From: Paracoccus ravus
GTDB lineage: Bacteria; Pseudomonadota; Alphaproteobacteria; Rhodobacterales; Rhodobacteraceae
Direction of reading: 5' to 3'
Assembly (NCBI RefSeq): GCF_004522175.1
Contig: NZ_SDEB01000001.1
Location: 1-64,000, forward strand
Length of the DNA: 64,000 nt
The notes beneath the pieces were generated by a model. It searched no databases and was not told the DNA's origin. It saw only the letters and a program-made list of their open reading frames with translations. Both the position numbers and the translations under genes were made by a program. Shown here in pieces: positions 34,031-44,196 of the stretch. Numbering within the stretch: position 1 is the first letter of the stretch; each line of letters begins with the position of its first letter.

Positions 34031-34306
34031 TCAGGCCTTGGCCAGCTCGCGCTTGATTTTCAGCACGCGGTCCGACAGCTCTTCGTCGCGGGCTTTCGCG
34101 AGGAAGGCGTCCAGACCACCGCGGTGGTCAACCGAGCGCAGGGCAGCAGCCGAGATGCGCAGTTGGTAGCTACGGCCGAGCTTTTCCGAGATCAGCGAGA
34201 CCTCGTTCAGGTTCGGCAGGAAGCGGCGGCGGGTCTTGTTATTGGCGTGGGACACGTTGTTGCCGCTCATCGGGCCCTTGCCGGTCAGTTCGCAAACGCG
34301 CGACAT
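34031..34306 (-). CDS. rpmB: 50S ribosomal protein L28
   Basis: The 91-aa product starts [29 protein letters not shown] (residues 1-29), the L28 hallmark. The start at 34306 is preceded by GGAAACAG. A longer in-frame extension to 34561 is excluded by the promoter and by family length. It is monocistronic, with its own promoter (34397-34425) and terminator (33949-33973). Confidence 0.97.
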   Translation of the reverse strand: MSRVCELTGKGPMSGNNVSHANNKTRRRFLPNLNEVSLISEKLGRSYQLRISAAALRSVDHRGGLDAFLAKARDEELSDRVLKIKRELAKA

Positions 34307-34396
34307 GATCTGTTTCCTTCGATTCGATCTTGCACGGGCGGTTGCCCGCAATATGAAAGGGCGCCGCGTGGCAGCGCCCGGAATTCTGTCTGCGGG

Positions 34397-34425
34397 GGAA
34401 TAAGGGCTGCAGCGGCGCGCGTCAA
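34397..34425 (-). promoter_or_regulatory. Promoter of rpmB
   Basis: On the minus strand TTGACG and TATTCC are separated by 17 bases, about 90 bases upstream of the rpmB ATG. This is a close match to the housekeeping consensus of alphaproteobacteria. Confidence 0.65.
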
Positions 34426-34538
34426 GCCTTTTTGCCCGCGATTCCTGCCCTGCCCCGGTCGATTTCCACAGGCCAAAGCGGATTTCTTGTCGCGCATGGC
34501 CAATATAGGCCGGGCATAGGCCCGATCCCAGCCCCTTT

Positions 34539-35513
34539 TCAGGACGATTCGCCTCGGTCAAGAAGCGTCATGATCCGTTCCGCGGCGCCCTCGGGCGTCA
34601 GCTCACCGCGCGCGACCGCATCGCCCAGCAGCACGGTCTGCGCCTTGACCACGGGACGATCCAGCCGGGCAAGCAGCCCGCCGCGCAATTCCGCCATGAA
34701 CCAGCGCCGCGCCTGATCGGCCCGGCGCGCCGCGAAATGCCCCTGCTCGCGCCGCCAGCGGGCCAGATGGGTCAGGTGGGCCCAGACCTCGTCCAGCCCC
34801 TCGCCACTCAGGGCCGAGACCGGCATGGCCTGCGGATAGCCCTCGGGATCCTCTGGGCGATGACGCAAGAGCCGCAGCGCACCCGCATAATCCGCGACCG
34901 TGCGCAGGGCCGGACCGCGCAATTCGCCATCGGCCTTGTTCACCAGAACCAGATCCGCGATCTCCATGATACCGCGCTTGACGCCCTGCAACTCGTCCCC
35001 GCCTGCAGGGGCGAGCAGCAGCACGAAGAGATCGGTCATCTCGGCAACCAGCGTCTCGGACTGGCCGACGCCGACCGTCTCGACCAGAATGATGTCGAAC
35101 CCCGCCGCCTCGCAGAGCTGCACCGTCTCGCGGCTGCGCCGTGCCACCCCTCCCAATTCGCCGCGCGAGGGAGAGGGGCGGATGAAGGCCAAAGGATCGC
35201 GGGCCAACGTCTCCATCCGGGTCTTGTCGCCCAGGATCGAGCCGCCCGATCGCGCGGAACTCGGATCGACGGCCAGCACCGCGACGCGCAGGCCCTGCCC
35301 GGTCAGAAGCTTGCCAAAGGCCTCGATGAAGCTCGACTTGCCGACGCCGGGCGTGCCGGACAGGCCGATGCGCAAAGCCTGCCGCGTGGGCAGTTCCGTC
35401 AGTAATCGCGAGGCCCGCGCGCGATGGTCGGATCGGGTGCTTTCGATCAGCGTGATCGCCCGGGCCAGCGCCCGCCGGTCGCCGCCGAGCAGAGGCCCGA
35501 TCAATTCGTCCAT
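34539..35513 (-). CDS. meaB: Methylmalonyl-CoA mutase-associated GTPase MeaB
   Basis: The 324-aa G3E-type GTPase has the P-loop GTPGVGKS (53-60) and a family-typical ETVGVGQSE. The guanine-specificity motif is NKAD. MeaB gates cofactor loading and protects the B12-dependent methylmalonyl-CoA mutase, which is not in this window. ATG 35513 has a GGGGA site; a 5' extension to 35570 lacks support. Its presence fits the B12 uptake operon at 7-12 kb. Confidence 0.94.
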   Translation of the reverse strand: MDELIGPLLGGDRRALARAITLIESTRSDHRARASRLLTELPTRQALRIGLSGTPGVGKSSFIEAFGKLLTGQGLRVAVLAVDPSSARSGGSILGDKTRMETLARDPLAFIRPSPSRGELGGVARRSRETVQLCEAAGFDIILVETVGVGQSETLVAEMTDLFVLLLAPAGGDELQGVKRGIMEIADLVLVNKADGELRGPALRTVADYAGALRLLRHRPEDPEGYPQAMPVSALSGEGLDEVWAHLTHLARWRREQGHFAARRADQARRWFMAELRGGLLARLDRPVVKAQTVLLGDAVARGELTPEGAAERIMTLLDRGESS

Positions 35514-35588
35514 CGCATCCCCGCTTGCCTGTCCCTTATTTTTTCGTGGATAGGCGCAGCATCTCTCCATGTAAACGGCCCTGCTTGT

Positions 35589-35619
35589 TGCCGCAGGCAG
35601 GTGGGACTAACCTGCGGCA
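35589..35619. promoter_or_regulatory. Perfect 9-bp inverted repeat at the start of the thioredoxin-fold gene
   Basis: TGCCGCAGG (35589-35597) and CCTGCGGCA (35611-35619) are separated by 13 bases, and the right arm ends one base before the ATG at 35621. It could be an operator between the divergent meaB and thioredoxin-fold genes, or an mRNA hairpin covering the start. Confidence 0.5.
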
Positions 35620-35620
35620 G

Positions 35621-36019
35621 ATGAAAGACAGGCTTCGAAATCCGGGGCGCAGGCCGCTCCTTGGGCTGGGCGTCGGGCTGTTCCTCGGCGTCGCATTCGC
35701 GTCGCGGCTGCGGGCGGCGCCGCGCCTTCAATTGCTCATGATTCGCCGCAAGGGCTGTGCCTATTGCGCGCAATGGGATAGCGAGATCGCGCCCATATAT
35801 GCCGATCATCCCGAAGGCCGCGCTGCACCGCTCTTGATGGTGGATGTGAACGGCCCCTATCCTGACGGGCTGGCGCTGGACCGGATGCCCTGGCTCACCC
35901 CCGGCTTCATCCTGCTGCGGGACGGGATCGAAGTGACCCGCTACGAGGGCTATCCCGGCGAGGCGCATTTCTTTCCCATGCTGCGCAAGATGCTGGCGGC
36001 AGCGCGGCAGGCAGGCTGA
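35621..36019 (+). CDS. Membrane-anchored thioredoxin-fold protein
   Basis: This 132-aa protein has an N-terminal hydrophobic helix (about 12-28) and a redox motif CAYC (Cys46/Cys49) in IRRKGCAYCAQWDSEI. A late cis-Pro region (TPGFILLRDG) is also present, so it should act in the periplasm. It resembles the small thioredoxin-family proteins often linked with c-type cytochrome or sulfur metabolism. The ATG at 35621 has no clear ribosome binding site and follows a perfect inverted repeat. Confidence 0.8.
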   Translation: MKDRLRNPGRRPLLGLGVGLFLGVAFASRLRAAPRLQLLMIRRKGCAYCAQWDSEIAPIYADHPEGRAAPLLMVDVNGPYPDGLALDRMPWLTPGFILLRDGIEVTRYEGYPGEAHFFPMLRKMLAAARQAG

Positions 36020-36085
36020 GGCTTTCACCCTGCGCGGTCCTGCGCTATCTGAGGCCGCGTAACCAATTTAAGGAACGGGTCAGCC

Positions 36086-37378
36086 ATGCACGACATCCGC
36101 GCCATCCGCGAAAACCCCGCCGCTTTCGACGCAGCCCTGGGCCTGCGCAACCTGGCCCCGGTGTCGTCCGAGATCCTGTCGCTGGATGCCGACCGCCGCG
36201 CCCGCATCAGCGCCGCCGAGGCGGCTCAGGCCGAGCAGAACAAGGCCAGCAAGGAAGCAGGCGCCGCCAAGGGCCGCGGCGACGAGGACGAGTTCCAACG
36301 CCTGCGCGCCCTTGTCACCGCCAAGAAAGAGGAAAACGCCCAGCTTCAGGCCGAGGCCGCCGCGTTGGACGCCCAGCTTGCAGACCTGCTTTCGGGCATC
36401 CCGAACCTGCCGATCGAGGGCGTGCCCCCCGGCAAGGACGAAGCTGACAATGTCGAGATCCGCCGCTGGGGCGAGCCGCGCGGCTTCGACTTCACCCCGG
36501 TCGAGCATTTCGAGATCGCGGGCGTCAAGCCCGGCATGGATTTCGAGACCGCCGCCAAGCTTTCGGGCTCGCGTTTCGTGGTCTTGCAGAACGGCGTGGC
36601 GCGTATCCACCGCGCACTCGCGCAATTCATGCTGGACCTGCATGCCGAGGAACATGGCCTGACCGAAACCTGGGCCCCGGTTCTGGTCCTGTCCAAGATG
36701 ATGGAAGGCACCGGCCAACTGCCGAAATTCGGCGAGGACAGCTATCAGACCCGCGAGGGCTGGTGGCTGATCCCGACCTCGGAAGTCACGCTGACCAATA
36801 CGGTCAATGGCGATCTGGTCGAACATGCCAGCCTGCCGCGCCGTCTGGTCGCGCATAGCCAATGCTTCCGTTCCGAGGCGGGCAGCGCGGGCCGCGATAC
36901 TTCGGGCATGCTGCGTCAGCACCAGTTCGAAAAGGTCGAGATGGTTTCGATCACCGATGCCGAGAACGGTCTGGCCGAACATGCCCGCATGACCCGCTGC
37001 GCCGAAACCGTGCTCGAGCGTCTGGGCCTGCCCTATCGCACCATCGTGCTTTGCGGTGGCGATATGGGCTTTGGCGCGCGCATCACCCATGACCTCGAGG
37101 TCTGGTTGCCCGGTCAGGACCGCTATCGCGAGATTTCCTCGGTCAGCTATTGCGGCGATTTCCAGGCGCGGCGGATGAATGCCCGATACCGCCCGGAAGG
37201 CGGCGGCAAGCCCGAATTCGTCCATACGCTGAACGGTTCGGGCCTTGCCGTGGGCCGCACGCTGATCGCGGTCTTGGAAAACGGCCAGCAAGAGGATGGC
37301 TCGGTCATTCTTCCCGAGGCGCTGCATCCCTATCTGGGAGGCAAGACGCTCTTGGATCAGAACGGGAATCTTGCCTGA
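36086..37378 (+). CDS. serS: Seryl-tRNA synthetase
   Basis: The 430-aa class II synthetase has the N-terminal long antiparallel coiled coil (residues about 30-105) that grips the tRNA-Ser variable arm. Motif 2 is [21 protein letters not shown] (shortened) and motif 3 is [10 protein letters not shown]. Length is standard. The start follows AAGGAA. Confidence 0.97.
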   Translation: MHDIRAIRENPAAFDAALGLRNLAPVSSEILSLDADRRARISAAEAAQAEQNKASKEAGAAKGRGDEDEFQRLRALVTAKKEENAQLQAEAAALDAQLADLLSGIPNLPIEGVPPGKDEADNVEIRRWGEPRGFDFTPVEHFEIAGVKPGMDFETAAKLSGSRFVVLQNGVARIHRALAQFMLDLHAEEHGLTETWAPVLVLSKMMEGTGQLPKFGEDSYQTREGWWLIPTSEVTLTNTVNGDLVEHASLPRRLVAHSQCFRSEAGSAGRDTSGMLRQHQFEKVEMVSITDAENGLAEHARMTRCAETVLERLGLPYRTIVLCGGDMGFGARITHDLEVWLPGQDRYREISSVSYCGDFQARRMNARYRPEGGGKPEFVHTLNGSGLAVGRTLIAVLENGQQEDGSVILPEALHPYLGGKTLLDQNGNLA

Positions 37379-37456
37379 TACACTCGCGCGCCGCGTGAAT
37401 CCGCCGCAGTTTGAAATCAAGCTGCAACCGAGACCGATCAACCCGCGTTCAAGTGG

Positions 37457-38212
37457 ATGCGATCGGCCGGCACTCTCATCCTGGTAACAGCAACGCTGGC
37501 CTTTCTGGCCAGTACGCTGATCTATGCCTTGCAGCCGACAAGTTCGGCGGTCATCGGACCCTTTGGCACCGTGCCTCTCGATCCCGCGCTGGCGGGTCAG
37601 CTTGACCTTGCCGAACAGTTCCTGCGGCCGCGCGTGCCCGCGATGTCGGCGCTGCTGGTGCTGACTTGGTTGTCGCTGTCCTATCACGCTTTCCGACGCG
37701 TCGCTGCCCGCCCCGAAGAGATCGAACAGGACGGCGGCAGCTTCGCCGAGCAGGGCTTCCTGATCGTCGCGCTTGTCCTTGGTGCTTTCTGGCCCTGGCT
37801 CTGGAGCAGCCGCCCGAACCTCTCGGTGCTGCTTTGCGCGGGGATGCTGGCTGGGTTTCTCGGTGCGGCGTTGCGGGGCATGCGGCTGGGCAAGGGCTTT
37901 CGAAGAAGCGGCGCGCTGAGTTTTGCCGCGGGCTGGGCGACGCTCGTTACCTGCGCCACTCTGGCGACGCTGATGCAGATCAATCTTGGCGCACCCGCCG
38001 CGCTCGCCGCGGGGCTCGCGATCCTCGTCGCGGCGCTTTCCTCTGTCTTCGTGCAATTGCAGCTGGGGGGAACGATCAGCTACAGCCTGGCCGTCATCTG
38101 GGGAATGATCGCCGTCGCCGCCGGCTCGGTCGCGACCGAGGCGGCGGTGTCCACCATGTCCGTTTTGGCAATCGCGGTGATCGCCGTGGCCCTTGTCAGG
38201 GTCACGACCTGA
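37457..38212 (+). CDS. Polytopic membrane protein of unknown function
   Basis: The 251-aa product has about seven hydrophobic segments, starting with one at residues 5-25. A loop near residues 30-65 contains LDPALAGQLDLAEQFLRPRVP. A short acidic cytoplasmic stretch (ARPEEIEQDGGSFAEQ) lies near residue 90. I recognise no family. It follows serS by 78 bases, and its stop abuts the convergent der stop exactly. Confidence 0.7.
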   Translation: MRSAGTLILVTATLAFLASTLIYALQPTSSAVIGPFGTVPLDPALAGQLDLAEQFLRPRVPAMSALLVLTWLSLSYHAFRRVAARPEEIEQDGGSFAEQGFLIVALVLGAFWPWLWSSRPNLSVLLCAGMLAGFLGAALRGMRLGKGFRRSGALSFAAGWATLVTCATLATLMQINLGAPAALAAGLAILVAALSSVFVQLQLGGTISYSLAVIWGMIAVAAGSVATEAAVSTMSVLAIAVIAVALVRVTT

Positions 38213-39688
38213 TCAGGCTTCCTTGGGCTTCTGCCGGTTCTTGTGCTTGGACAAGGCACCCGACTGATTGATCTTGTTGGCTTTGGCCAGATAGGGGTTT
38301 TTGGTCCCCTGATCGCGGAAGGTCAGACGGATCGGCGTGCCCGGCATGTCGAAATCGGCGCGCAGACCGTTGATCAGGTAGCGCTGATAGCTGTCCGGGA
38401 TCTTGTCCGTATGCGTCGCCATGACCACGAAGGCGGGCGGACGGGTCTTGACCTGCGTCATGTAGCGCAGACGGATGCGACGACCACCGGGAGCTGGCGG
38501 CGGGTGAGCCTCGGTCATCGCGCCCAGCCATTGGTTCAGGCGGGCGGTCGGAATGCGGCGGTTCCAGACCTCATGCGCCTTCAGGATCGCGTTGTGCAGC
38601 CGGTCGAGCCCCTTGCCCGTGCGGGCCGAGACGGTGACCAAAGGCGCGCCCTTGAGCTGCGGCAGCAGACGCTCGAATGCCTCGCGGAGTTCATTGAGCT
38701 TCTGCGGCTTCTCTTCCTCGAGATCCCATTTGTTCGCGGCGACGACGACGGCACGGCCCTCGGTCTCGGCGAAATCGGCGATCCGCAGGTCCTGCTGCTC
38801 GAAGGGAATGCCCACGTCCAGAAGCACCACGACCACCTCTGCGAAGCGCACGGCGCGCAGCCCGTCGGCGACCGAGAGCTTCTCGACCTTGTCGGTGACG
38901 CGCGCCTTCTTGCGCATCCCCGCCGTATCGAAGATGCGGACCGGCGTGCCCATGAAATCACTGGCGACCGAGATCGAATCGCGGGTGATCCCGGCCTCGG
39001 GGCCGGTCAGCAGGCGATCTTCGCCGATGATCTTGTTGATCAGGGTGGATTTCCCGGCATTCGGGCGTCCGATGACCGCGACTTGCAGCGGCTTATGGAC
39101 CGAGGGACGCCAGCTTTCGTCGTCATCCTCGTCGGCATCCTCGGAAAGCTCGACATCGGTTTCCGGAGCCTGCTGAACGTTCTGCGCCTCGAACACATCG
39201 GCCAGCGGCACGAGGGTGCGATAGAGGTCGTCCATCCCCTCGCCGTGCTCGGCCGAGATGCGCAAAGGCTCGCCAAGGCCAAGGCCGTAAGCCTCAAGGA
39301 AGCCGGTCTCGCCAGCGCGGCCCTCGGCCTTGTTGGCGGCAAGGATCACATGCTTGGCCCGCTTGCGCAGGATATCGGCGAAATATTCATCCGCCGCGGT
39401 GACGCCGACGCGGGCATCGATCACGAAGAGGCAGATATCGGCCTCATCGACGGCGCGCTCGGTCAGGCGGCGCATCCGGCCTTGCAGGCTGTCGTCGTCG
39501 ACCAGTTCCAGACCCGCCGAATCGACGACGATGAAACGCAGGTCGCCAAGGCGGCCTGCCCCCTCGCGCAGGTCGCGCGTCACGCCCGGCTGGTCATCGA
39601 CCAGCGCCAGCCTCTTGCCGACGAGGCGATTGAAAAGCGTGGACTTGCCGACATTCGGCCGCCCGACAATGGCGAGGGTGAAGCTCAT
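38213..39688 (-). CDS. der: Ribosome biogenesis GTPase Der (EngA)
   Basis: The 491-aa protein contains two tandem GTPase domains, with P-loops GRPNVGKST (9-17) and GRPNAGKST (207-215), and a C-terminal KH-like domain. An acidic linker ([12 protein letters not shown]) joins them. Der acts in 50S subunit assembly. Its ATG overlaps the bamB stop (ATGA), giving the conserved yfgM-bamB-der order. Confidence 0.96.
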   Translation of the reverse strand: MSFTLAIVGRPNVGKSTLFNRLVGKRLALVDDQPGVTRDLREGAGRLGDLRFIVVDSAGLELVDDDSLQGRMRRLTERAVDEADICLFVIDARVGVTAADEYFADILRKRAKHVILAANKAEGRAGETGFLEAYGLGLGEPLRISAEHGEGMDDLYRTLVPLADVFEAQNVQQAPETDVELSEDADEDDDESWRPSVHKPLQVAVIGRPNAGKSTLINKIIGEDRLLTGPEAGITRDSISVASDFMGTPVRIFDTAGMRKKARVTDKVEKLSVADGLRAVRFAEVVVVLLDVGIPFEQQDLRIADFAETEGRAVVVAANKWDLEEEKPQKLNELREAFERLLPQLKGAPLVTVSARTGKGLDRLHNAILKAHEVWNRRIPTARLNQWLGAMTEAHPPPAPGGRRIRLRYMTQVKTRPPAFVVMATHTDKIPDSYQRYLINGLRADFDMPGTPIRLTFRDQGTKNPYLAKANKINQSGALSKHKNRQKPKEA

Positions 39689-41004
39689 CGATATGCCATA
39701 AGTTGGCCGTCATGGGTGACGACATAAAGGGTCTGGCCTGCAACGGCCGGGACCGCCGCGGCACCGCCCGGTATCTCGGCATTGCCGATCAGGGCCCCCG
39801 TGGCGGGGTCGAAGACGCGCAGATACCCGTCCGAGCCGGCAAGGTAAAGCCGATTCCCTGCAAGCACCGGTCCATAGTGATTCCAGACCTTGCCCTGCTT
39901 GCGCACGATGGTCTCGGTGAAATAGGGCAGCTTCTGCGCCCAGACCCGGCCGCCATTGCTGGCATCGAGCCGGATCAACTGTGCCTGATCGTTCACGATG
40001 AAGACCGAATTCCCGGCCACGAGGGGCGGGCTCGAGGCCCCTTCGGGCGCTTCCCATTTCATGGCGCCGCTTGCCATGTCATAGGCCCCGACCCGGCCCG
40101 AACTGGTTCCGGCATAGACCGTCCCGCCCGAGATCACCGGATCGCCGGTCATGTCGCGGAAAAAGCCGATCGAGCGGCCCAGACGCGAGCCCGCGACATT
40201 GGCGCTCCAGATCTGCGTCCCCTCGGCCGCATCGACGCCCTGCAATTGCCCGGTCGCAAAGGGAAACACCACCGTGCCGCCCGAGACGGCCGGAGCCGCG
40301 CTGCCCATGACCCCCGCCATGGCATTATTGCCAAAGGCACGCCACATCACCCTGCCGTCGCTGGCGCGGACCGCCCAGCCCGTCGCATTGCGGCCCATCA
40401 CATAGACCGTGCCATTGGCAACCGTCGGCGCGCCCGAGATCGGGGCCTCGACGCGCTGCCGCCAAAGCACGGCCCCGCTGCGGGCGTCGAGCGCGACCAG
40501 TTCGCCATAGCCCGAGGTGGCAAAGACGCGCCCCGCCTCATAGGCGATGCCCCCGCCCGAGGCACTGCCGCCCGTTTCACCCGCAGGACGCAGGCTGCGG
40601 GTCCAGATGCGCCCACCGCCCGCCGTGGTCGCGACCAGATTGGCTTGGCTGTCCAGCGTATAGACCACCCCGCCCGCCACGATCGGCTCGGCGGTGATCC
40701 GCCCCCGGCGGTCCGAGGCGGCTCCGACCGGCGCGCTCCAGATCCGGGTCGTGCCGGCCCCCAGCGCCATGTTTCCGCTGGCCGTCCCGCGCCCGGAACG
40801 CTGCGTCCAATCGGCATTTCCCTGCACCGGCGGAAGCGTCAGTGCCGAGGTCGTCCCGGCCAGCCTGCCCTCGACCGGCGGCCCATCGGGCGAGGTCACG
40901 GCGCGCGGATCGAGCCGGGGTCCCGGCAGGGTCTCGTCACGCTGGGTGCAGGCAGAAAGCGCCAGAAGGCCCGTCATCGCGGCAATCAGGGGCAGGCGGG
41001 TCAT
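39685..41004 (-). CDS. bamB: Outer membrane assembly lipoprotein BamB (PQQ-like propeller)
   Basis: The 439-aa protein has a lipoprotein signal with lipobox LSAC (Cys19) and repeated PQQ-like beta-propeller blades (for example [33 protein letters not shown]). BamB assists BamA in inserting outer-membrane proteins. ATG 41004 has AAGGAGA six bases upstream. Position between the YfgM-like gene and der matches many proteobacteria. Confidence 0.92.
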   Translation of the reverse strand: MTRLPLIAAMTGLLALSACTQRDETLPGPRLDPRAVTSPDGPPVEGRLAGTTSALTLPPVQGNADWTQRSGRGTASGNMALGAGTTRIWSAPVGAASDRRGRITAEPIVAGGVVYTLDSQANLVATTAGGGRIWTRSLRPAGETGGSASGGGIAYEAGRVFATSGYGELVALDARSGAVLWRQRVEAPISGAPTVANGTVYVMGRNATGWAVRASDGRVMWRAFGNNAMAGVMGSAAPAVSGGTVVFPFATGQLQGVDAAEGTQIWSANVAGSRLGRSIGFFRDMTGDPVISGGTVYAGTSSGRVGAYDMASGAMKWEAPEGASSPPLVAGNSVFIVNDQAQLIRLDASNGGRVWAQKLPYFTETIVRKQGKVWNHYGPVLAGNRLYLAGSDGYLRVFDPATGALIGNAEIPGGAAAVPAVAGQTLYVVTHDGQLMAYR

Positions 41005-41059
41005 CGCGATCTCCTTGTTGCGGCCAGTCTGGCGCGCCTTGTTCTTCATCCCGCGCATC

Positions 41060-41755
41060 TTATTGGGACGGAGCAACCGGCATGGATTGCGGAACCACAC
41101 CGTCGGCCTGCTCGGGTTCTTCGCCCAAGGCAATCATCACCTCGGCCAGACGGCGGCGCAAGGGCTCGGACAGCCCGTCCTTTTGCTGGATCTGGCGGAT
41201 CAGCACGCTGGCATCCTCGGTCCGCCCGGCGGCGATCAGGGCGACGGCCTTCTGCTCGAGCGCAAGCAGTTCGAAAGGCGCGCCGGCCTTCGAGAGTTCG
41301 GCCAAAATGGCGTCGCGCTCGGCGGCATCCATGCCGGAGCCGGCAATCATCACCGCCTTGAGCAAGGCCAGATCATGCAGCAGCCGGTCATCCTTGACGC
41401 CTTCGGCCGCGTCGCGCAGGCGCTCGGCCGCCTGTGCGGTCAGGCCGGATTCGGCCTCGACCCCTGCCGCCAGCATTTCGCTCAGCAGTTTGCGGCCCTT
41501 GGCACCCTGCGGGTCGATGCCCTCCAGCGCGGCCAGCCGCTCGGGCGCTGTTTCGGAGGCAAGGACCGCGTCGCCCCAGGTCCGGGCCGCAGCTTCCGCG
41601 CGGTCGGCGGCATATTCGCGCCAGGCCGCCCCGGCGACCAGCGCCACGATCAGCAGGATCGCGATCCAGCCAAAGCGACGGAAGGCCAGATACAGCCTGT
41701 CGCGCCGCAATTCTTCGGTCACCTCGTCAATGAAGCTGTCGTTCTGGTTCGCCAT
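41060..41755 (-). CDS. YfgM-like membrane-anchored TPR protein
   Basis: The 231-aa protein has a short cytoplasmic N-terminus (DSFIDEVTEELRRDRLYLAF), one membrane span (about 29-45) and an Ala-rich helical periplasmic domain that looks like degenerate TPRs. This is the layout of YfgM, an ancillary SecYEG/periplasmic chaperone-network protein. Adjacency to bamB and der supports the call. It ends 55 bases before bamB. Confidence 0.82.
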   Translation of the reverse strand: MANQNDSFIDEVTEELRRDRLYLAFRRFGWIAILLIVALVAGAAWREYAADRAEAAARTWGDAVLASETAPERLAALEGIDPQGAKGRKLLSEMLAAGVEAESGLTAQAAERLRDAAEGVKDDRLLHDLALLKAVMIAGSGMDAAERDAILAELSKAGAPFELLALEQKAVALIAAGRTEDASVLIRQIQQKDGLSEPLRRRLAEVMIALGEEPEQADGVVPQSMPVAPSQ

Positions 41756-41831
41756 GTCGTCCCCGTCTGCTTTCGCGCTTTTCTATACGGGCTTGCGATC
41801 AATTGCCAATGGTGAGCGGCGACGGGCGCCC

Positions 41832-42740
41832 TCAGGCCCCGCGCCTCAGCCCGATCCCCAGCCGCAGCAGCGCGGGCGCGGAATAGATCGCGAGCGCGAA
41901 CCAGATCATCGAAAAGGCGATCATGTGCCAGAAGGTAAAATCTTCGCCAAAGACCAGCACGGCGCAGAGAAACTGCAGCGTCGGGTTCAGATAGAGCATC
42001 AAGCCCAAGGTGGACATCTCGACCCGGCGCGAGGCAAAGCTGAACATCACCAGCGGCACCGCGGTGATGATCCCCGAGGCCAGCAGCAGCAGCGTGACGC
42101 CCGCGCTCTGGCCAAAACTGACGGGCTGGGCCAGGGCTTCGGGCATCAGCCCCAGTTTTTGCGCGATGAGCCAGCCCAAGGCCAGAGGTGTCAGGATGGC
42201 GACCTCGCAGGCGACCGACAGGACCGGCCCCACCGCCAATGCCTTCTTGGCGACGCCGTAGAGTGCAAAGCTGATCGCCAGCGCAAACGAGATCCAGGGC
42301 GCGACGCCCAGGCCCCAGGTCAGCACGATGACCGCAAAGCCCGCGAGCAGCACGGCGACGAACTGGGCCGCGCTCAGCTTTTCGCCAAAGACGAACAGTC
42401 CCATCACCACGGCGATCAGCGGAAAGATGTAATACCCGAGCGAGCTTTCGACGACAAAGCCCGCCTTCACCGACCAGATGAACAGACCCCAATTGATCGA
42501 GATGACCAGCGCGGCAAAGGCCAGCCGCGCGAAATAGGGGCCGAACAGGGTCCGGCGAAATTCGGCCAGGCGGCCCTGCCAGCCCAGAATGGCCAGAAAG
42601 AACACCAAAGACCAGATCGTGCGATGGGCCAGCACCTCGATCACCGCGACGCCGGAAAGCTGGTGATAGAAAAGCGGCGAAAGGCCCCAGGTCAGGCAGA
42701 CGCCGATCATGGCCCAGAATCCCTTGCCCCATTCAGACAT
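41832..42740 (-). CDS. rarD: EamA family transporter RarD
   Basis: The 302-aa protein has ten hydrophobic segments in two EamA halves and RarD landmarks: WGLSPLFYHQL near residue 19 and LGYYIFPLIAVVMG near 102. The ATG at 42740 has GGAGG six bases upstream. RarD substrates are not well established. Confidence 0.88.
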   Translation of the reverse strand: MSEWGKGFWAMIGVCLTWGLSPLFYHQLSGVAVIEVLAHRTIWSLVFFLAILGWQGRLAEFRRTLFGPYFARLAFAALVISINWGLFIWSVKAGFVVESSLGYYIFPLIAVVMGLFVFGEKLSAAQFVAVLLAGFAVIVLTWGLGVAPWISFALAISFALYGVAKKALAVGPVLSVACEVAILTPLALGWLIAQKLGLMPEALAQPVSFGQSAGVTLLLLASGIITAVPLVMFSFASRRVEMSTLGLMLYLNPTLQFLCAVLVFGEDFTFWHMIAFSMIWFALAIYSAPALLRLGIGLRRGA

Positions 42741-42823
42741 GCGCGCCTCCATACGAGAGGTCCGGACATGCGCCGGTTTCGGGCGGGGGGCAAGAGCCAT
42801 TTCTCGCGACAGGGGTCCAGAAC

Positions 42824-42875
42824 GGGGGCTGCGCCCCCGCGCCTGCCGCACCCCTCGATGGGGTGCGGCAGGCGC
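42824..42875. repeat. Two-hairpin intergenic repeat, copy 1
   Basis: A small hairpin GGGGGC-TGC-GCCCCC (42824-42838) is followed directly by a perfect 16-bp stem (42839-42854 with 42860-42875) and a TCGAT loop. The second stem contains GCACCCC / GGGGTGC. A related double hairpin with a TCGA loop lies at 55310-55355. It is followed by CCCCAGGATATTT. It lies between rarD and sodB. Confidence 0.7.
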
Positions 42876-42900
42876 TCCCCAGGATATTTCGATGCCAACG

Positions 42901-42927
42901 AAAAAGGCCCGCCGGGTGGGGCGGACC
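42901..42927 (-). terminator. Intrinsic terminator of sodB
   Basis: On the minus strand GGTCCGCC / GGCGGGCC form an 8-bp stem (one G-T pair) with a 6-nt loop, followed by TTTTT. It lies 22 bases after the sodB stop. Confidence 0.88.
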
Positions 42928-42949
42928 TTGGCATTCGCTGGGGATCGGA

Positions 42950-43549
42950 TCAGAGGCGCGAGGCCACGTTTTCCCAGTTCACCAGATTGTTCAGGAAGTT
43001 TTCCAGATATTTCGGCCGCGCATTGCGGAAGTCGATGTAATAGCTGTGCTCCCAGACGTCGCAGCCCAGAAGGGCCGTCTGGCCGAAGCAGAGCGGGTTC
43101 ACGCCATTCTCGGTCTTGGTCACCTTGAGCGAGCCGTCGGAATCCTTGACCAGCCAGGCCCAGCCCGAACCGAACTGGCCGACGCCCGCTTCCGAGAATT
43201 TCTTCTTGAAATCTTCGACCGAGCCGAAGGATTCGGTGATCGCCTTTTCCAGATCGCCCGGCATCGCGCCCGGGTTCGGACCCATCATTTCCCAGAACTG
43301 GGCGTGGTTCCAATGCTGGCTGGCATTGTTGAAGATGCCGTTCTGCGCCACGGCGCCGGACTGGTAGGTGCCCTTGACGATGTCCTCAAGGCTCTTGCCT
43401 TCCCACTCGGTGCCGGAAACCAGCTCATTGAGCTTGTCGACATAGGCCTTGTGGTGCTTGTCGTGGTGATATTCGAGCGTCTCTTTCGACATGCCGCCTG
43501 CCGCCAGCGCGTCATGGGCATAGGGAAGATCGGGAAGGGTGAAGGCCAT
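42950..43549 (-). CDS. sodB: Superoxide dismutase (Fe/Mn family, probably Fe)
   Basis: The 199-aa enzyme dismutates superoxide. Metal ligands are recognisable as His28 (EYHHDKHH), His82 (HWNHAQFW), Asp164 and His168 (DVWEHSYY). The FGSGWAWL segment is at about 126-133. ATG 43549 has AAGGA upstream; a longer frame to 43618 is not supported. It is monocistronic with a strong terminator. Confidence 0.95.
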   Translation of the reverse strand: MAFTLPDLPYAHDALAAGGMSKETLEYHHDKHHKAYVDKLNELVSGTEWEGKSLEDIVKGTYQSGAVAQNGIFNNASQHWNHAQFWEMMGPNPGAMPGDLEKAITESFGSVEDFKKKFSEAGVGQFGSGWAWLVKDSDGSLKVTKTENGVNPLCFGQTALLGCDVWEHSYYIDFRNARPKYLENFLNNLVNWENVASRL

Positions 43550-43689
43550 TTTCGAAGTCCTTTCCAAGGGGTTCGGAACGGGTTTCTGACACAGCTGCCG
43601 GGTCGGGGAAACCCCCAAGCGTGCCTGACCGTTGCCGCATTGGCGTCAGGCGTGACAACGCGTGGCGGCGGGGCGGGGTTCCTTGTCCC

Positions 43690-44124
43690 CTATTCCGAGG
43701 GCGAGACGCATTGGCCCGCTCCGGTCATCCGGTTCGCATAGCCCTCCGCCGTCACCAAAAGCGTGGCCGAGCCATCGGCCTTGCTGACCCGCAGCCGGAA
43801 ATCCAGCCGCTCGGCATATTGGCCGGAATGGTTGCGGACCTTGCCCAGCGCCCAGCCATAGCTGCGGCTCTGGCGGTCATCCGCCGTCACGACCGCCTTG
43901 ATCGGTCGCCTGACCAGATCCTTCAGGATCGGATCAAAGACCTCGATTCGGCCCGCTTGCGGCCCTTCGGTCTGGCGCGTCAGCATCAGGAAATCCGGCA
44001 CCCAGCCGGTTCCGCTTTCGTCGATGATCTCGCACATCATCACACGCAATTCAGGCTGCCGGGGCTGCGCAAGCCCGGCAGGGGAAAACAGCAAAAGACA
44101 GGCGACAGTCAGCAGGCAGCGCAT
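43690..44124 (-). CDS. Exported protein of unknown function, 144 aa
   Basis: The protein has a signal peptide (RCLLTVACLLLFSPAGLA, cleavage near residue 19) and a periplasmic domain with two further cysteines (MMCEIID and GAGQCVS), perhaps disulfide-linked. ATG 44124 has GAGG six bases upstream. I recognise no family. It lies just downstream of soxG on the same strand. Confidence 0.65.
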   Translation of the reverse strand: MRCLLTVACLLLFSPAGLAQPRQPELRVMMCEIIDESGTGWVPDFLMLTRQTEGPQAGRIEVFDPILKDLVRRPIKAVVTADDRQSRSYGWALGKVRNHSGQYAERLDFRLRVSKADGSATLLVTAEGYANRMTGAGQCVSPSE

Positions 44125-44196
44125 CAGAACCCTCGCGCAGTGATCCGCGCCATCCAAAGCCGCCGGGACGAAAACCACAAGTCCGGATCGCCGCAG

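Noticed and set aside
36080..38056. 658-codon minus-strand frame antisense to serS and the membrane protein
   Set aside because: SerS is unmistakable on the plus strand and the antisense product has shadow-like composition.
40842..43040. 732-codon plus-strand frame over yfgM-like gene and rarD
   Set aside because: Low-complexity Ser/Arg-rich product opposite two well-supported genes.
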